Under the pieces are notes generated by a model. It was not told the DNA's origin, searched no databases, and saw only the letters and a program-made list of their open reading frames with translations. Shown here in pieces: positions 11,600-23,051 of a DNA stretch of 64,000 bases. Position numbers and translations under genes: made by a program. Position 1 is the stretch's first letter, and every line of letters starts with the position of its first letter. The DNA is from Clonostachys chloroleuca (lineage: Eukaryota > Ascomycota > Sordariomycetes > Hypocreales > Bionectriaceae), in assembly GCA_037952775.1 (NCBI GenBank), contig JBANAY010000003.1, forward strand, positions 15,066,001 through 15,130,000. The letters run 5' to 3'.

Positions 11600-11655
11600 C
11601 TTCGGACTTTAAAACTAAGCGGGATTATCTGTTGCTACTATGAGTAAAAGGTGGG
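11600..11655. repeat. Direct repeat copy 2 (56 nt)
   Basis: Second copy, 162 bases after the first and in the same orientation. The flanks after AAAGGTGGG diverge at once in the two copies, so the repeat unit is short and sharply bounded. It does not resemble a tRNA: no B box is visible. Confidence 0.85.
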
Positions 11656-12381
11656 CTGCTCGCTTGAAGCGGGATAATTTCGAGCAATTATGTCCGTTCT
11701 TGTCACAGATTTGTATATGCCACGTCTGGAGAACGGCCACCCCCTCAGTCTCGCACCAGAAAGGAAAGTCAGATTAACCCCAGTCGATATGCCGGCTCTT
11801 AAGTCTATCATTACGGCAGCTGATGGTCGTACGAGAAATCAAGCTTCAATGTAGCTTGGCCACTCAACATAGCATGATGTATTATCCGATCGACTTTTTC
11901 TTTTCAAATGTTCGGCTCTTGCCCAAGGCCAACCGCTCCGTGATCTAGCGAAAGACAGCACCCTTGGAGTTGGTATATTGTTATGTTTGGAGACTGGGAG
12001 AGTATCTTGTTCATGCTGCCATGCCTCAAAATGGGCAAAGGCGTTTTCATGCAAACCTAAAACTAACCCACCATCACTGAAGCCTGTAAGAGCTAAGACC
12101 ATTTTCTCATCTTGTACTAGCAGTCGCCATTGATCCATGAACGACACCAAAACCAACTGGGGCTACGATGCTCACATGCACAGCCCAGTGGGCTAGGGCA
12201 GGAGTGGCCAGCTAGCTAGGAATAAAAGAAAAGTCGACGGTAACCTAGTGCGTATTACGACATGAATTCCGTCAAAGGAAATGAACGCATAGGTCTGTAG
12301 ATACACCAGGCCACGTCAGCCGGCAAGGTGTAGTGACGACTGTTCTAGCGGGAGTGAAACGCATCATCGCTTTGGGTCATG
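11656..12381. other. Intergenic, upstream of the secreted hydrolase
   Basis: A 105-codon frame on the - strand (11839-12156) has no recognisable motif and I do not call it. The remainder is promoter territory for the hydrolase at 12511. Confidence 0.35.
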
Positions 12382-12388
12382 TATAAAT
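12382..12388 (+). promoter_or_regulatory. TATA box of the alpha/beta-hydrolase gene
   Basis: TATAAAT stands about 129 bases before the ATG at 12511. A CA/CT-rich leader between them is typical of well-expressed fungal genes. Confidence 0.5.
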
Positions 12389-12510
12389 AAAAGCTTAAAA
12401 GACCTACGGGGACTATCCATCTCATCATCCATTACTTCAAACATCACTCATAGTAATCGCACCCCAAGAGATCTCCATTTACACACCAAACGACCCTTTA
12501 AGCAACCAAA

Positions 12511-13548
12511 ATGCGGTTCTCCCAATGTCTTTACTCCTCGTTACTCCTTATACCGCTGGCTGTTGTCAGTGGTCAGGAAACAGGAACGCCTCGAGGCCAA
12601 GAGACAGGAACCTATCCCCCTATTCCTCCCGCGACACCACCTCCCGAGGCCGTCATCCAAACCATCATCAACGGCGTTGGTGACGGGTTTCTTGGAACTC
12701 AGAACTTTGACTACCCCCTCCACAGGCCAGAGGAAGTTGGCCTTCAATATGAGAATGTGACCTTCATTTCGGAGGACGGCGTGACATCTGCCGGCTGGTT
12801 CTTCCCCAAGGAGGGCTCGGATAAGCTCATCATCGCCAACCATCCTCGATGGTTCAACCGAGGTGGGATCCGCGGGTATACAGAGGAGGAGGCTCGTGCG
12901 CCTGGAAGCTACTGGGCGGTCAACTTTATCCCCGACTACGAGATTCTTCACAACGCTGGATACAACGTCCTAGCTTACGAGTACCGCAATCACGGCGACA
13001 GCGATTCCACATATGCTCATACATTGGGCTTGCTGGAGTCACAAGACATGGTCGCAGCGCTGAACTACGTCCACAGCCGCGAGGATATTAAGAACATGAA
13101 GATTGGCCTCTTCAGCAAATGTGTCGGCGCCAACTCGAACCTTCACGCATACAGACTCCACCCCGAGGCATTCGAGGGCGTCAAGGCCCAGGTATTTGCC
13201 CAGCCTCTGACTGCCAGAGTCCGCCTATCTAGGGTCTTGGAGCTTCTCGGTATCTCGCTTGACTACATGCCAGCTGTCGACAACTCGCTCTACAGCGCTA
13301 CTAACTTCCGCTTTGAGGACTATGAGCTGGTCCCAAGTGCCAGCTTGGTCCAGATCCCTACTTTTGTCTACCAAGTTCACGACGACTTCAACACACTGCC
13401 CAGTGATGTGCAGTCCGTGTACGACGCCATGCCAGTTGAGGACAAGAGCTTGTACTGGATTACAGGCACCGACCGCCGCTGGGATGCATACAGCTGGTTC
13501 CAGGAGCATCCCGAGCAAGTCGTGGCATGGTTCGACCGCCTTCTTTGA
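12511..13548 (+). CDS. Secreted alpha/beta-hydrolase-fold protein with Cys at the nucleophile position
   Basis: Intronless, 345 aa. The first 21 or so residues (MRFSQCLYSSLLLIPLAVVSG) form a signal peptide, so secretion is expected. A small duplication (GQETGT twice) and a Pro-rich linker follow. The fold core shows the oxyanion-side strand (KLIIANHPRW), EYRNHGDSD, and a nucleophile elbow reading GLFSKCVGAN. In the elbow, Cys204 takes the place that Ser holds in GxSxG hydrolases, as in dienelactone-hydrolase relatives. HDDFN near residue 290 could supply the acid. The usual C-terminal catalytic His is not obvious: RRWDAY occupies the region. It may be a thiol hydrolase or a non-catalytic member. 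The substrate is unknown. Confidence 0.78.
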   Translation: MRFSQCLYSSLLLIPLAVVSGQETGTPRGQETGTYPPIPPATPPPEAVIQTIINGVGDGFLGTQNFDYPLHRPEEVGLQYENVTFISEDGVTSAGWFFPKEGSDKLIIANHPRWFNRGGIRGYTEEEARAPGSYWAVNFIPDYEILHNAGYNVLAYEYRNHGDSDSTYAHTLGLLESQDMVAALNYVHSREDIKNMKIGLFSKCVGANSNLHAYRLHPEAFEGVKAQVFAQPLTARVRLSRVLELLGISLDYMPAVDNSLYSATNFRFEDYELVPSASLVQIPTFVYQVHDDFNTLPSDVQSVYDAMPVEDKSLYWITGTDRRWDAYSWFQEHPEQVVAWFDRLL

Positions 13549-14697
13549 AGCTGTACCGTAGAAAATCGTCATCAAGCATGGATCGTCGAGGTTGTATAGG
13601 CATTTCGTGAAGTACCAAACATTGTTGTTGTGGACATCGCCATTTATGCTCTAAGATGTATTCAAGGCTTGTATGGACTGATCACTTGTATGGGGGTTAC
13701 CAACGGAGGGCTGATCAACAACGGACCCAGCTCAGCAGGCTAGCCGTATGAGTGGTCAGAAAATGGGTAGAAGAATCAATTTTGTGTGAGGGATTACTTT
13801 GTGTATTTCTTATCAGTAGATTAGATTGGGTTTGTAGTAGAGTTACTTGAAAATGGAGCTGTCAACTTGGGTTAAATACTTGTTACTACCGGCGATAATA
13901 GTTTCACTGATTTCCAACAGCTTGGACCGTGTAGGTGATAGCCGGGAAAAAATAGGAAGAGGTTTCGAACAATCACACTTCAGAAGTCGTTTGAGACCCG
14001 TGACCCGGGATTGGATGCAAGTAGCCTCTTGGGTGTGATCTTTAGCTGTACTTTGGTTCCTGGTGTGGCTCATGGAATCACACTTATGCATAAGACCGTA
14101 GTATCAACCCTCCCCAAATTTGTACAGACCCAAATGCCAGAGTAAGAAGGTCACTATAGCATGGTAACATGAGCCCTTCGCCTCTCACCGGCAGAGTAGG
14201 TTCGACCGCATTGAAGGTTGGATAGATGTACTCCGGCCAAGAAAAATACGTCAGCCGACCCAACTCTCCCCGCACACAAAGCAACGAGAACAAAGACCAA
14301 TCTGGCATTCATCGACGAGGAACCCTGTAATTGCTTGCCCTCCCTCGTGAAATGAGATTGTATTGACCCACTGTTTTCCAATAATGTAAAACAAAGGTTG
14401 CAAGCCATGCATGGCTGATGCGAAGTAGGTTGCGTTTTGCCGTGCCATCCAGATACTCCCAAGCCTATTGATGCAAGCCTTCGGACTGGATGCCTTTAGC
14501 GGGTATGTCTTGAGGAGCAGCACTTCTGGCTCACAAGTCAATTGTTTTGGTGCTGCTTAGTTTCTTATGTCCTTTGAGCGGTCCGTCTTTATCCTCCACA
14601 TTCTACCTACTCCATACACATGTCCTACCTCTGAGCAATTTCCGCTTTCAACAGGACAGCACAGAGCAATCCATCTTTTTCAATGTGGTGCAACACC
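13549..14697. other. Intergenic, nothing recognised
   Basis: About 1.1 kb between hydrolase and P450. Several short frames on both strands show no motif. No RNA gene was recognised. Confidence 0.4.
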
Positions 14698-16698
14698 ATG
14701 TCTTCCCTCATAGGCCATCCAGTCCAGGCGTTAGTTGTAGCATCGCTACTCACAATATCGATATTCTTATTCACCAAGCTCGTCGAGAAGAGGCACAAAC
14801 AATTCGCCCATCTCCCTCAGTTGCCGACGTCGCTTCTATGGGGCCATCTTCAACTCTTTGCAAGATATACTAAGCATGGAGCCCAAGACCGTCATCCAGG
14901 TAATACATTCCCGCTTCAACATCGACCTCCTACTAATAACCGGCAAAAGATGCAATCATTGCTGAGATGCACAAGGATCTTGGATCCCCTCCCATCTTCT
15001 TGGTCGACTTACGGCCCATCAGCTATCCCATGGCAGTCGTCGCTGACCATACAGTTGCCGAGCAAATCTCGAGACCATCCAAGGACTTCCAATATAGTGT
15101 ACCTAAATCGCCTCCAAATCCAAGCGTCGGCGCTCTGATTGGCCCTTTGTCAATGCTCAATCATCAGGTATAATCCATCTATCTGGGATCGTATAGAAAT
15201 GACATCACGAACGGTTTCTGCCTCGCGCTGTGTGTTTGATAAGCTGACAAGTCATCCGTAGAACGAGAGCTGGAAGGCAATCCGCAGGAGATTCAACCCA
15301 GGCTTCTCTCCAAATCACCTGATGACGCTTCTTCCATGCATCATCGACAAGAGCATGCTATTCGTGAAGCGACTTGATCAGCATGCTGAAGTAGGCGACG
15401 TTTTTAGGTTGACTGACCTAACTACGGGCCTGACTTTTGATATCATCGGTGCCGTTGCTATGGATGTCGACCTAGAGGCACAGAAACCTGAATCTTCCCG
15501 GCTAGGAGACTTCATCCGTATCTTCAATGAGCTCATTCAGAGTAAGTCTCTAGTCAATGGCCCGTTTCGTCTTCACTAGCTTGAGCTGACTTTCAAAACA
15601 AAGCGCATGCCAATGATAACTTTCACTTGCCATGGTGGCTCACACCCTTTATGTATATGACTCGCCGTCGCCTTGGGAAACTTATCACCGAGAGACTACA
15701 AGCTATCGTCCGTGCTAAATTCAACGAGCTAAAGTCTAGTTCCCCAGACGCCCAATCATCTCGGACGATCCTCGCGCTGAGCTTGCAAGATATTGATCAC
15801 CTCTCGCCTGCTGTTCTTGATGAGACGTGTGACCAGCTCAAAACCTTTCTCTTTGCGGGTCATGACACCACGAGTGTCCTCATTGACTGGGCGGTATACG
15901 AGCTGTCTCGCACTCCCCGAGCTCTCAAGGCCGTACAGGCCGAAGTCACAACACTGCTCGGTCCTGACTCACACGACCCGGGCGTCGTCCGCGCCAAGCT
16001 CCTGTCTCCCGGCGGGGAGCACATTATCCACCAAATGGCCTACATCTCGGCTGTCATACGAGAGTGCCTTAGATTACATCCGCCAGCTGGCACAGTCCGA
16101 ATGACCATGCCTAAGTCTGAAAGTACGTGCGTCGTCACCACATCCCGCGGCGACTACTGTCTCGACGGCGCCTGGATCTACTTGAACCACTCCCTAATCC
16201 ACCGCGATCGCGCTGTGTTCGGAGATACTGGCGACGAATTCTGGCCAGAGCGCTGGCTGGTCCAAGGGGGCCAGATAAACACCGGAGGCTCGCCTACCTC
16301 CGACGCGTCAGTCTTTACGGCCGCGCCGGGAGCATTCCCGCAGAGTGCCTGGAGGCCGTTTGAGAGAGGTCCAAGGAATTGCATCGGCCAGGAGCTCGCT
16401 AATATCGAGGCGCGGATCGCCATCGCCATACTGGCCAATAGGTACACCTTCACCAAAGCTGGCCTGGGTGAGTTGGACCTGGATTCAAGAGGCTGGCCGG
16501 AGGTTGGTGACAATGGCCAATACAAGGTCAAGTCGGAGCTATATCCAGTGAGTTTCTCCCAACTACGAACTTCAGACACGAAATTCGCGTGCGCACCAAT
16601 GCTGACTACCGCTCCTCTTAACGTAGACTATTCAGATTACAGCGAAACCGGTCGACGGAATGCTAATGAAGGTGGCTCTGGCTCAACCCGCTCCTTGA
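14698..16698 (+). CDS. Cytochrome P450 monooxygenase, ER-anchored
   Basis: Five exons: 14698-14899, 14950-15167, 15262-15541, 15604-16547 and 16627-16698, giving 571 aa. An N-terminal hydrophobic helix (ALVVASLLTISIFLFTKL) anchors it in the ER. The I-helix has AGHDTTS (about residue 318), for O2 activation. ExxR is ECLR (E386, R389). The haem loop is FERGPRNCIG with Cys493 as the thiolate ligand. Splicing the last intron (in-frame read-through is possible but gives an odd tail) yields a C-terminus reading TIQITAKPVDGM, which fits the final beta sheet of P450s. The enzyme takes electrons from P450 reductase. Overall style recalls secondary-metabolite P450s such as the CYP59 type, but I do not assign a family. 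Confidence 0.9.
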
Positions 16699-17147
16699 GC
16701 TTCATATGCCCGTGGATTAGAACACTGACCATTTGAGGAATTTCTGACCTCGCATCCGAACTATCCTATCAATCGAGTAAACTGATTTGGACCTCTCCTG
16801 AATGGGCATGCCGTAGTATTATGCTGGGGTTTCGTCTCCTTCTTCACATCAGACATATCAAACACATCCTTGATTTGTTCCATTGCTCCAATGTTGTCAA
16901 GTTTAAGGAAAACATTGTGCCTCATACATCACTATCCATTGACATCAAGTATTAGAATCTGCCTCGTAATAATGAATCTTGCCTGAACGCCCAAAGCAGG
17001 CTCACCACGGTGGCAGTGCCAGCTGAAAAACCACCTGCGCCACACCCACAACTCAGCGCTTACGTTCTTCAGTGATTGGTTGTCCGACTGTCGTTTCTTA
17101 TTCTCCCACGTTAGCAGATCTTTTCAATCTGATCATTACCCCGGACT
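16699..17147. other. Intergenic between P450 and HET gene
   Basis: About 450 bases in a head-to-tail gap. Nothing beyond probable 3' and 5' untranslated sequence is seen. Confidence 0.4.
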
Positions 17148-19571
17148 TTGAGAAGATCTCACGCCTTATTGCGCATGAGCCAAATGTCTGACGCAGCAGT
17201 TGAAGAGGATGCTCTCTCGGGCCACAGATGGCATCCCATCCAGACCAGACCGTTTGATCCGCCACGCTCCAGAGGTGTGCTTCCTTCCTGGATGGGCTAT
17301 TCTAGCCCGCGCCAGGTAGGGTGGACAACTTGTGTCTGGTTGAGGAGGCGAGCGCCTATCACGCGAAGACCCCTCTTCTTCAATGGATGCTCCACAGCGA
17401 TAACCGCCATTGATACCACATACCAGCCAGATATGAATCGCCTGCCACTGGAAACTCTCCCCTGGGGCTGGGAAGAAAGGCCCTCGCTGCCAAGTAGTGA
17501 GCGCTATGCGGATCTCGTACGGCGCTGTGCTTCAGACACTGATCCTCGACTCGAGCTTGACGTAGCTCACGTGAATGGTCTCCTTTGTAGTCACTGCCAG
17601 AGAATGGTGGGCGAAAATATATCATCCATCGAGCATTTATCCAAAGACGTCGTCGAAGGCCCTGCGATATTGGACGACTCGCACGGCTCAAGTGCGGAAA
17701 GCTTTTCAGCGGCCGTGAAACAAGGTTGCTTCTTTTGTTGCACTGCACAAAGGAATTACGAACAGTCGAGCTGCCTTCATCCGTACAAAATCAGAAAATA
17801 TCTGATGGGTCCGGGGTCGATTATAGCTCTCTCCCTCGAATGCTCAGCTGGCATTTCTTGCTTGACCAAGAGCAAGGGCAACGTCTTCGTCTGTTTCGAA
17901 ATGCTCAGTAAGATAATATTCTCTTCTTGGGAGTCTTCTTAACTCCTTAATCTGACTTTTTCCTCAGGGCCTATTCAATTTAAGATGCTAGAGCCTGAAT
18001 ATATTCTACGCGCAACGAATACTTCGGATGGCACAGTTCTGGGTCTTGCGAGTGAATGGATACAGACATGTTGTACTTTTCACGAGATTTGTCGCAAACC
18101 AGGGCCTTGCGAATCGAACTTCTTGCCCACACGCCTGATAGATATTGGACGCGACGGTTCAGATACATGGAAGTTGGTGATAACCCGCAGTTCATCCATG
18201 GCACCGGTAGACTATATTGCGCTGAGTTACTGCTGGGGAGCTTCAACCCAGCTACGTCTGACAGCCAGCACTCAGGACAGCTTCAGCAAGGGAATGCCCG
18301 TCTCCGCTCTGTCAAGAACTCATCGAGATCTCATCAAAGTAGCCAGGAGTCTCGGCATTCGCTGGCTATGGATCGACGCATTATGCATCCTCCAAGATTC
18401 CAAGACTGATTGGACGCTACAATCGCTGGAAATGGCCGAAATCTACTCCAACTGCAAGCTGGCCGTTGCGGCTGCCGCGTCTTCAGACTCACAAGGCGGG
18501 CTGTTCCGTCACCGGCAAACGAAGGGTCTCTCTCCGCTGATCTTGCGCCAGCCTAACAGAGCATACCTGATGCACAGCAACAACTACTGGGGGGAGCACC
18601 TTGAAGACTGCTCTCCGCTCTTCAAGCGAGGTTGGGCGTTGCAGGAGCGCTTGCTGGCCAAGCGCGTTCTTTACTTCGCGCACAACCAAATCTTCTTTGA
18701 ATGCCGCTTCAATCGTGCTTGTGAAGCATTCCCCTGCGGCGGAGTCGGTCTCTCAAACAGATTGGAGAATCTCAGCTTCTTTGACACGGAACTTGCGGGA
18801 GGACGAGGCATCTCAAGTCAACATGGGCAAAATTCGACTAGACGAGTGTGTATCTGGAGCAGTATGGTGAACAAGTATCAATCTTGTGACTTTACTTTCC
18901 CGTCAGACAAGCTTATCGCGCTCTCTGGTGCCATAAAGACGATTGAGCTCCAAACAGGGGATAAGTTCCATGCTGGGCTGTGGAAATCACGGATTCTCTT
19001 CTATCTTGGATGGAATAGTCGCGACAGAGGACGGTGCCGCTTACCTGAGGTCCAAACGCCCTCTTGGTCGTGGATGTCCATGCGCGGGCCTATTGCTTGG
19101 GAGACGGAAATGGAGATGATGCTAAACATAGATCTAGAGAGCGCCAAAGTACCGCTCCAAGAGGCCCTGCCGTTGGCTCACGTCGTAGATATCTCGACGG
19201 AGAGACGGATCAACGAGGCTCAGGATCAGCTCCGTATCGACGGAAGTATCCTCTTAAAAGGGTCACTTATCAAGGCGAGACTTTTATGCAGCACCTCTAA
19301 AGCAGAAAACGGCGGAGGAATCTTGGTGGTCACAAAGTATGGAAGGTATATGCTCAGCGAAACACAGGAGCCCATATACCTGTTGGAGATGGACATGAAC
19401 CCTTGCTTGGCGGAGGCGTTCCCAGACATTGACGCCAGTGCAATGCCGCAAGGGTTGCACTCGGCTAACGTCTCATTCCGCGGCTTCGAAAAAGGCCATG
19501 AGTACAACCTATTTGGGCACAAATTGAACTCGAAGGGGGAGAAACTACTTCTTTTAGGGTGGTACCAATGA
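17148..19571 (+). CDS. HET-domain (heterokaryon incompatibility-type) protein, C-terminus truncated by frameshift
   Basis: Two exons, 17148-17907 and 17968-19571, joined by a 60-nt intron; 787 aa as read. The HET domain starts near residue 335 with DYIALSYCWG, continues with SLGIRWLWIDALCILQDS, then DW...MAEIYSNCKLAVAAAA, the three signature blocks of this family. A Cys-pair segment (CSHC) lies before it. HET proteins trigger cell death on fusion of unlike hyphae; other members have unknown roles. The frame ends at GWYQ-stop, yet the next frame continues at once with PMTVADIFALPLYAG and RVGMFRLAARVG to 19825, the normal C-terminal pattern. One base appears to be missing near 19557-19559. The start could also be the ATG at 17175. 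Confidence 0.85.
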
Positions 19572-19825
19572 CGGTGGCGGATATCTTTGCATTGCCACTC
19601 TATGCTGGTCTTACAAATGAAGGCTCCATCATGTCTATAGTAGGGCTTATCGTCACTCAGAATGCACAACAGGGTGAAAATAGGTGCATGGAAAGAGTCG
19701 GCATGTTTCGGCTGGCTGCACGAGTTGGAACAACCAAAGAAGACCTGTCCATCAGTCTAGGAACTGATAAGCGAACCTATCGGCTAGGAGGGGCTCCAGA
19801 GCCCGTCGACATCACATTATTCTAA
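19572..19825 (+). pseudogene. Out-of-frame C-terminal part of the HET gene
   Basis: Reading frame 2 from about 19559 encodes some 85 residues that fit the tail of HET proteins: a FALPLY strand, GLIVTQ, then RVGMF and a closing PVDITLF before the stop. It follows the upstream CDS directly with no splice sites able to restore the frame. I read it as the severed end of the same gene, by a 1-base deletion or a sequence error. Confidence 0.65.
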
Positions 19826-19854
19826 CCAAATAGCCTCCATAAAAGAGCTATATT

Positions 19855-20243
19855 CTATGAACCTCTGATCCCTGTCAGCTCTGGAGTGCGCGTGTCCTTT
19901 CGAACATAGGACTGAATGACACTCAGTTTATTCAATAATTCCTTGCGGTGGCACGATCTATCTTTCTCATCAGCCGATAGGACACACAGGCCATTAAAAG
20001 AAAACCCGCCCAGATTCCGATAGCGCACACCCAGGTTCCGGCGGGCTGTGAACAATGCCTCATCAGCGCTTTCGCGAGCATAATTTCGCCCATATATCTG
20101 TAGCAAGGTTAATGCTGGAAGTTGAGTTATAGCGACGAGGTTGACTTACCACTGTTTTGTGACTGTGTGGATGGCACGAGCCGTGATAGTTTTAGTGGCA
20201 TTGGCTACTGCTGGGAGTTGTATTCCTGTTGGAAGAGACATTG
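19855..20243 (-). CDS. Possible small two-exon gene, product unrecognised
   Basis: An ATG at 20243 on the - strand opens about 30 codons (MSLPTGIQLPAVANA...) that run to a good donor (GTAAGT). An acceptor (CTACAG) follows about 50 bases on, before a long open stretch ending at 19855 (IYGRNYARESADEA ... ELTGIRGS). Joined as seen, the phases do not match and a stop arises at the junction, so either an exon end is wrong or the gene is frameshifted. I recognise no family. It lies tail-to-tail with the HET gene. Confidence 0.3.
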
Positions 20244-20746
20244 TTGGTGGGAGAAGGTTTCTGTAAGGTTTTCTTAAGGGAGAGGCGCGAGGCTTGGAGA
20301 TGGAAAGATCAGAAGACGCAAACGGACGACATGAGGCCTCTACTAGGTATTATATGATAAAGAAGGAATTGGCCTACGATGTGGAATCTAAACATGAAGA
20401 TAACATACGCTGACACCGTATTGCTATTTCTTACTTTGTACTTGAACTCTCTTACCCATACGCCGACACCTTAATACAGTGAATACGACAAGCTAAGAAG
20501 CTTCGAACGCCCAAAGCCAAGGGGGAAACCCACGAGTAAGTTTCTTTAGGCCACGTGAAGGCCCAAGTGATTAGGTCTTTGTACGCCACAAAGGCTAAAG
20601 AAAACCTTCACTTCGGAGACCCCTTCGCCACTGGGACGGGCCGCTTGTAACTCAAGATGGGAAATAAATGTATTTTCACATCCTACCTACAACAGGCGAC
20701 TACACCTGTCTGCTCGGGGCACTGTCAGGTTCCGTCATCTCCTCCC
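20244..20746. other. Intergenic, nothing recognised
   Basis: About 500 bases between the doubtful small gene and the S33 peptidase end. No gene or RNA is supported. Confidence 0.35.
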
Positions 20747-22228
20747 TCAATCGAATACATTATCGCGAAGATTAAATAGCGCCGCTAGGACCTCCTGTGT
20801 ATTTGTTCTTAGGCCTGAATGGATGACTGCATTGGTCTCCCATGTCTTGACACCCTTGATGAGGTTTGCAGTATTCTTAGCATATTCATAGTCGACGTAT
20901 AGGTCGTTGATATATGTGGCGGCGTAAACAGGGACTTCATTCTTCGCAAGCTGCTCCTGGTCATATATATGAGTCCAGTCATTCACGGTCGCAAGCTTAT
21001 TGGCTACTCCCTTGAGTGGAATCAGCTCTGGGTAGGTATCAAAGAAGAAGGGGAAGATGTTCTCGCCAGCGAACTGAAGTGGCTCGCTAGAATTGGATGA
21101 GATGGAGGCATTCGAGGAAAGCCACGAGAAGAGGTTGAGTTGTCTAGCAACCCGATCGGAAGCCCAGTTCGAAACGTCATTGGGTCCATCGCAGTAGATA
21201 GCCTCGTGAAGGATGGCATAGATGATGTTGTCGTCGAAAGTAGTAAACCTCTCCATGGGTGTGAGGGAAGCCCGAGAAAGGAAGCCAAACTGATCCAGGG
21301 AAATCTTCAAATTCATAATCGTGGAGTGTACAGAATCAAAGCCACCAGAACCACCAAAGTCGATGCCAATGGTCATTAAGCGGGGTACCGTTAGACTTCC
21401 ACCGGCTGGCAGAGCAATACTGCCGCCCTGCTCCTGAATATGGCTTGCGATTTGGCGGACATTCTGGATGTCCTCGGGGAACTTCTTGTAATAGGCCTCG
21501 CTGCGCTTCATGACTCGCGGGTAAAGGGATTCGTATACTTGCTGCGCTGATTTACCAACCGGTGCCAGACCACCGGTTAGAAAGACTTCCCGTAAGCCCT
21601 CCGGATGGAGAGAGAGGTAGCTAATGCTGACGAATCCACCATAAGACTGACCGAAGATGGACCATTTGGCCGCATTATCTGACAAGCCTTTCGTCAAGGC
21701 CTTACGGACAGCCTCACAATCGCGGACAGTATTATCCTGACGCATAAGACGGAGATACTTGACCTTGGCATCCTCACCACCGCTCAGCGTGTCCAACATC
21801 TTGGTGGACACTGGGGTGCTATGGCCAGTGCCTCGATGGTCCAGGTAGAGCACTTGATACCCGCGCTCGAGGGCGGTGCTCGTCAATGGAGCATTCTGTG
21901 GTTCCGGAGCTCCAAATCCCGGGCCACCCTCCAAATAAACCATGTAGGGGAGCGCTTCTTGATCCCCATCATCAGACTGCAGGATGGGGACGCTGTGGCT
22001 AGTGACGGAGCGACCGAAAAGAGTAATGGTCTCGCCCTCTGGGTCATCATAGTCCAAAGGCACGCGAAAGGTCAATTCGGTAACGCGCAGAGGACCTGGG
22101 AGGATATGAGACTTGCTGCTGACGATCTCGGCAGTGGGAATGGTTTGTGCGGTGGAGACTCCCCCAGCGACGATGAGTAGGGAGAGCAACGCAGGGAGAC
22201 GCGATACTAGTCGAACGATTCCATACAT
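20747..22228 (-). CDS. Secreted S33-family prolyl aminopeptidase-like alpha/beta-hydrolase
   Basis: Intronless, 493 aa from the chosen ATG. This start gives a clean signal peptide (RLPALLSLLIVAGGVSTAQ); an upstream in-frame ATG at 22402 would add 58 residues that hide it. The oxyanion hole motif EGGPGFG is near residue 100, LDHRGTGHS follows, and the nucleophile is in GQSYGG (Ser195). Asp442 (YINDLY) and His470 (VIHSG) complete the triad. Family S33 enzymes release N-terminal proline or act as general exopeptidases on small peptides. Secretion suggests use of outside peptides, an inference. Confidence 0.85.
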   Translation of the reverse strand: MYGIVRLVSRLPALLSLLIVAGGVSTAQTIPTAEIVSSKSHILPGPLRVTELTFRVPLDYDDPEGETITLFGRSVTSHSVPILQSDDGDQEALPYMVYLEGGPGFGAPEPQNAPLTSTALERGYQVLYLDHRGTGHSTPVSTKMLDTLSGGEDAKVKYLRLMRQDNTVRDCEAVRKALTKGLSDNAAKWSIFGQSYGGFVSISYLSLHPEGLREVFLTGGLAPVGKSAQQVYESLYPRVMKRSEAYYKKFPEDIQNVRQIASHIQEQGGSIALPAGGSLTVPRLMTIGIDFGGSGGFDSVHSTIMNLKISLDQFGFLSRASLTPMERFTTFDDNIIYAILHEAIYCDGPNDVSNWASDRVARQLNLFSWLSSNASISSNSSEPLQFAGENIFPFFFDTYPELIPLKGVANKLATVNDWTHIYDQEQLAKNEVPVYAATYINDLYVDYEYAKNTANLIKGVKTWETNAVIHSGLRTNTQEVLAALFNLRDNVFD

Positions 22229-23051
22229 GATGGCGACAATGGCTTCCTTGGAGTCGTAAATGTGCGTGAGCCGAGAGAAACGAGAGGGGAAAGGTGGTGA
22301 GGGGGCGGATCTCTCTGTACAATCAGACTGTTGATGACAATTCGAAGCCAAGAGTCGGTATGACAGCCAGCCAAGGATGATGACGAACTCCCCACGTACC
22401 AAAAGAGGGAGGTCAAAGAAGCATACACGTCACTAATGTACCTTATCTCCACGTTTCTGGCAGGGGTCTCATCCCAAGCTAGGAATTCGATCCCAAGAAC
22501 CTTTGTTATGCGCGGACTAGAACCTCATAGGTCAATATACTAAGGGTTTCATTCCTATCAAGCTGCGAGATCGTTGGCTAGGAAACGTACAAGACCGCAT
22601 GCAGACGAGGAGATCAGCCAACCTTTCTTTTGACACAGATGAACAAATTGACGCAAGAAAAACAATTGTTGGAGCTAATGAGTGTCAGAGACTGTCAAGG
22701 GACATTATTCCTATTGAAGAAGAAGAGGCTCAGTGGCTGGAGTCAGCATATTGGGTCCCGTACATTTACTATAGCATATTAAAGGGTCACGCATTTGCTG
22801 AAGGGGCGTTATTTTAGACTTCTGAAGGCTTCCAACTAGCTAACTTGGAACGCCATAGCAGGGATTCTTCTCAGTTCTGCGGTGGGAGTCGCTGGCTCAA
22901 CTTCAGTTCCGTATCTTGCAACTCCAGGCAATAAATAGATCGCATGGTATTCAGCCCCAATAGCCGTACGGAAGGATTATCTGTTCCACCAAAATGGTAC
23001 ACTAAACCTCTTTGCTCTTGAAAATGTGATATCAATCTCCTAAGATAAAAG
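22229..23051. other. Intergenic, nothing recognised
   Basis: Contains the promoter of the S33 gene at its left part. A 72-codon frame at 22599-22817 has no motif and is not called. Confidence 0.35.

Noticed and set aside
11839..12156. 105-codon open frame on the - strand in gene-poor DNA
   Set aside because: No motif, no partner exon and no clear promoter; residue make-up is not convincing.
14698..19571. P450 and HET gene as a functional pair
   Set aside because: Same strand and close, but the families have no known link and the HET gene is damaged.
22599..22817. 72-codon frame beside the dioxygenase gene
   Set aside because: No family signal and no splice partners.
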